A DNA stretch of 64,000 bases from Hydrogenothermaceae bacterium. Its GTDB lineage: Bacteria > Aquificota > Aquificia > Aquificales > Hydrogenothermaceae. This document shows, in pieces, positions 62,000 through 64,000 of this stretch. Made by a program: the position numbers and the translations under genes. Numbering within the stretch: position 1 is the stretch's first letter; each line of letters starts with the position of its first letter. The notes below the pieces were generated by a model. That model searched no databases. It was not told the DNA's origin and was given only the letters and a program-made list of their open reading frames with translations. The DNA is taken from the NCBI GenBank assembly GCA_015519975.1, contig WIAL01000065.1, positions 1 to 64,000 on the forward strand, written 5' to 3'.

Positions 62000-63283
62000 T
62001 TGACAGAAGCCCAGCTTGGAGAACTGCTTTTAATATTAGCTCTTTTATTCGGTCTCAGTTATGCCCTTGGGGGCCTTCTCCTAAAAGCAAGAATTCCTGT
62101 TATCTTAGGTGCCCTTTTTGTTGGAATGGGAATTCATTACACAACCATTGTTGACAGGATCCTTACAAACGGGGCAACAGCAACAGGATTTAATTTCCTT
62201 GCAGAACTTGGAGTTTTATTCCTGCTATTTTATATTGGTCTTCAGATAGACTTTTCTGAAATGAAAAAGCTCAGTAAAGATATAATCTGGGCTACTGTTT
62301 TAAATACAGCATTTCCTTTTTTGTTCGGTGTTCTTGTTATGCTTCTTTTAGGGTATGGATGGCTGATTGCCTTTGTTATCGGGCTAACAAGGATGCCAAC
62401 GGCTGAAGCTGTTATTGTTCCGATTTTAGATGAGTTTAATCTGATAAAAACCAGAGTTGGTAGTTTTATTGTAGGGGCAGGAGTCCTTGATGATGTGATT
62501 GAGGTTTTCCTTGTGGCTGTTGTTTCCATATGGATAGCACAGGCAACTGGAACTCACATGAGCGTTGAAAGGGAAATTGGGGATGTTGTTTTAGGAACGG
62601 TTATTTTCATAATAGCAACCTTTGTTGTTTATAAATGGATTATAAAGCCTATTTCACACTGGCTAAAGCCAAAACCTGCAAATCTTGTTCTTCTCAGTAT
62701 GTTTATTCTTCTCGCCTTCGGTGGATTTTCCCAATATGTGGGACTTGGACTTGTTGTCGGTGCAATCGTTGCAGGAATAATAATGAGACCTGCTTTAAAT
62801 GCAGCAAAAAATATAGGCGAAGAAACTGTTCATGTTTTAAGGGCTATAAGTTATGGATTTTTCGGTGTGGTTTTCTTTTTATGGATTGGTCTCAGTGTTG
62901 ATTTAACAGGATTATTTGAACATCCAGAACTTGCGATACTTCTTTTCCTTGCTGCGTTTGTAGGTAAGTTAGTAGGCATATTTTTAATGGTTCCTATGAA
63001 AAAAATAACTGTAAAAGAAGCATGGACAATCGGCATTGGACTTAATGCAAGACTTACAACCGAAATAATAGTGGCCAAACTTCTTTACGATGCCCATCTG
63101 ATAGATGTTGAACTGTTTACTGCTTTAGTGGCAGCTTCTTCTGTTTCTACAGTTGTTGTTCCAGTTTTATTCACTCTCTTTGTAAGGATGTGGGGCAAAG
63201 AACTTCAAGCTCCACCTGTTCTTGAAGTTAGTGAGGAACACATAAAAACCAAAAAACTTCATGATTTTAAAGGTGAAAGCTGA
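62000..63283 (+). CDS. CPA2-family cation:proton antiporter (Kef/NapA-like)
   Basis: 427 aa, about 12-13 helices, no RCK/TrkA-N domain. GLTRMPTAEAVIVPILDEF unwound helix, then GAGVLDDVIEVFLVAVV with the ion-site Asp164-Asp165, a second-half motif GLSVDLTGLF and LNARLTTEIIVAKLLYDAHLI. Exchanges Na+ or K+ for H+. TTG start preceded by GGAGG. Its stop overlaps the next gene's ATG (TGATG). Coupling of a proton-driven antiporter to two proton pumps fits pH and Na+/K+ homeostasis. Confidence 0.9.
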   Translation: MTEAQLGELLLILALLFGLSYALGGLLLKARIPVILGALFVGMGIHYTTIVDRILTNGATATGFNFLAELGVLFLLFYIGLQIDFSEMKKLSKDIIWATVLNTAFPFLFGVLVMLLLGYGWLIAFVIGLTRMPTAEAVIVPILDEFNLIKTRVGSFIVGAGVLDDVIEVFLVAVVSIWIAQATGTHMSVEREIGDVVLGTVIFIIATFVVYKWIIKPISHWLKPKPANLVLLSMFILLAFGGFSQYVGLGLVVGAIVAGIIMRPALNAAKNIGEETVHVLRAISYGFFGVVFFLWIGLSVDLTGLFEHPELAILLFLAAFVGKLVGIFLMVPMKKITVKEAWTIGIGLNARLTTEIIVAKLLYDAHLIDVELFTALVAASSVSTVVVPVLFTLFVRMWGKELQAPPVLEVSEEHIKTKKLHDFKGES

Positions 63284-64000
63284 TGACTGAGAAAAAGACC
63301 TTAGAAAATAAATACGACTGGGCAGCTTTAAAAGTAGAAGATGTAATAAAAGCTTTAAAAACAGATCAAGAAAAAGGTCTATCATCTAAAGAAGCAGAAA
63401 AAAGATTAAAAAAATATGGACTAAATCAATTACAAAAATATAAAAAAGCCACGTGGTATGAAGTTTTAGCCAGACAGTTTATAGATGTTTTGATTATTAT
63501 TCTTTTAATTGCTGCTGGAATTTCTATTTTGATTGGTGAAATTGGAGATGCTCTTACGATTCTTGCCATCGTTATATTAAATGGAATACTTGGTTTCGTT
63601 CAGGAATGGAAAGCAGAAAAAGCAATAGAAGCCCTTCAAAAAATGCTTTCCCCAAAGGCAAAGGTTATTCGGGATGGAAAACAGATAGAAATTGATTCTA
63701 AATATATCGTTCCTGGGGATATTGTTGTTCTCCAGATAGGAGATAAAGTCCCTGCAGATTTACGGCTTATTGAAGCCATTAACCTGAAAGCAGATGAATC
63801 ACCGCTTACAGGAGAATCTGTCCCTGTTCATAAATCCGTTGAACCAGTGAAACCTGGAACTTCCCTTGCAGCAAAATCTTCTATGGCCTGGATGGGAACA
63901 AGTATAGTTAATGGAGTCGGAAAAGGTGTTGTAGTCGCAACAGGAATGGAAACAGAATTCGGAAAAATAGCAAAACTTACCCAAACGGTAGAAACAAAAC
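63283..64000 (+). CDS. P2A-type (Ca2+-like) cation ATPase, partial at right edge
   Basis: N-terminal 239 residues of an open frame that runs off the window. EDVIKALKTDQEKGLSSKEA is the cation-ATPase N-domain; helices M1-M2 follow (DVLIIILLIAAGISILIGE; TILAIVILNGILGFVQEWKA), then the actuator domain VIRDGKQIEIDSKYIVPGDI, GDKVPADLRLIEA and SPLTGESVPVHK. FVQEWKAEKAIEALQKM and the TGES context match SERCA/PMR1-type pumps rather than P3A. Ca2+ is the usual ion; the phosphorylation site is beyond the edge. One-nt overlap with the antiporter gene. Confidence 0.88.
   Translation, partial: MTEKKTLENKYDWAALKVEDVIKALKTDQEKGLSSKEAEKRLKKYGLNQLQKYKKATWYEVLARQFIDVLIIILLIAAGISILIGEIGDALTILAIVILNGILGFVQEWKAEKAIEALQKMLSPKAKVIRDGKQIEIDSKYIVPGDIVVLQIGDKVPADLRLIEAINLKADESPLTGESVPVHKSVEPVKPGTSLAAKSSMAWMGTSIVNGVGKGVVVATGMETEFGKIAKLTQTVETK

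Noticed and set aside
63283-64000. Third copy of the P3A proton ATPase at the right edge
   Set aside because: The N-domain and actuator match Ca2+-type (P2A) pumps and differ from the two P3A genes in sequence and helix M1-M2 region.
1-64000. tRNA, rRNA or insertion sequence
   Set aside because: No cloverleaf, CCA-ending gene, rRNA motif, transposase or terminal inverted repeat was found; gaps are short and A/T-rich.

Overview
The window reads as a chromosome segment from a low-GC (roughly one third GC), Gram-negative, thermophile-like bacterium. WaaA (Kdo transferase), two TolC proteins and two tripartite pumps imply an outer membrane. Lys/Glu-rich proteins, very tight gene packing and the gene content (class II RNR, diheme peroxidase, PEP synthase, molybdoenzyme genes) suggest Aquificota, perhaps Hydrogenothermaceae such as Sulfurihydrogenibium. 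The taxonomic call is inference; there is no rRNA here to confirm it.

Layout. 1-348: non-coding. Its first ~170 bases, read on the minus strand, resemble a CRISPR leader pointing off the left edge; then comes a globin promoter with a 23-bp palindrome. 349-1117: globin and cupin. 1074-10397 (minus): a YbhG-F-S-R-type ABC exporter operon interrupted by a B12-dependent ribonucleotide reductase and the cobalamin adenosyltransferase that makes its cofactor, ending in an MFS permease. 10384-15806 (minus, with one plus-strand orphan): MscS channel, MarC, FeoAB with a palindromic operator, and a TauE/SafE permease. 15845-23415: NYN/LabA-like protein, GrpE-DnaJ, a minus-strand PerR/sulfite-oxidase-like/Spy-like operon, FetB, WaaA, ROK kinase and PurT. 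23433-25823 (minus): glutamate synthase small subunit and ArgF. 25940-30088: SNF2 helicase, IscU-like protein, dimeric dUTPase, membrane ClpP-like protease, DUF502. 30090-31601 (minus): two small unknowns and FolD.

31653-37331: TetR (predicted leaderless mRNA), TolC, EmrA, EmrB, YkgJ-type Cys-cluster protein and MobB. 37318-40866 (minus): a 474-aa orphan, a methyltransferase and GatB. 40938-46570: TolC, periplasmic adaptor and RND pump. 46559-50410: DUF72 protein (minus), diheme peroxidase, and a GGDEF/EAL protein whose GGDEF motif is degenerate.

The most unusual part is 50509 to the right edge (>13 kb, all plus strand, no gap above 20 nt): PEP synthase, a P3A proton ATPase, class I aldolase, a dihydrolipoamide-dehydrogenase-like flavoprotein, a 45-aa single-span membrane protein, a second P3A proton ATPase, an NRAMP-like transporter with non-canonical metal-site residues, a CPA2 cation/proton antiporter and the start of a P2A (Ca2+-type) ATPase. 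Three P-type ATPases, two secondary transporters and gluconeogenic enzymes in one apparent transcription unit suggest a combined ion/pH-homeostasis and carbon-flux module. The micropeptide, abutting the second proton pump as TAA-ATG, is a candidate small pump subunit. No rRNA, tRNA, insertion sequence or CRISPR array was seen inside the window.
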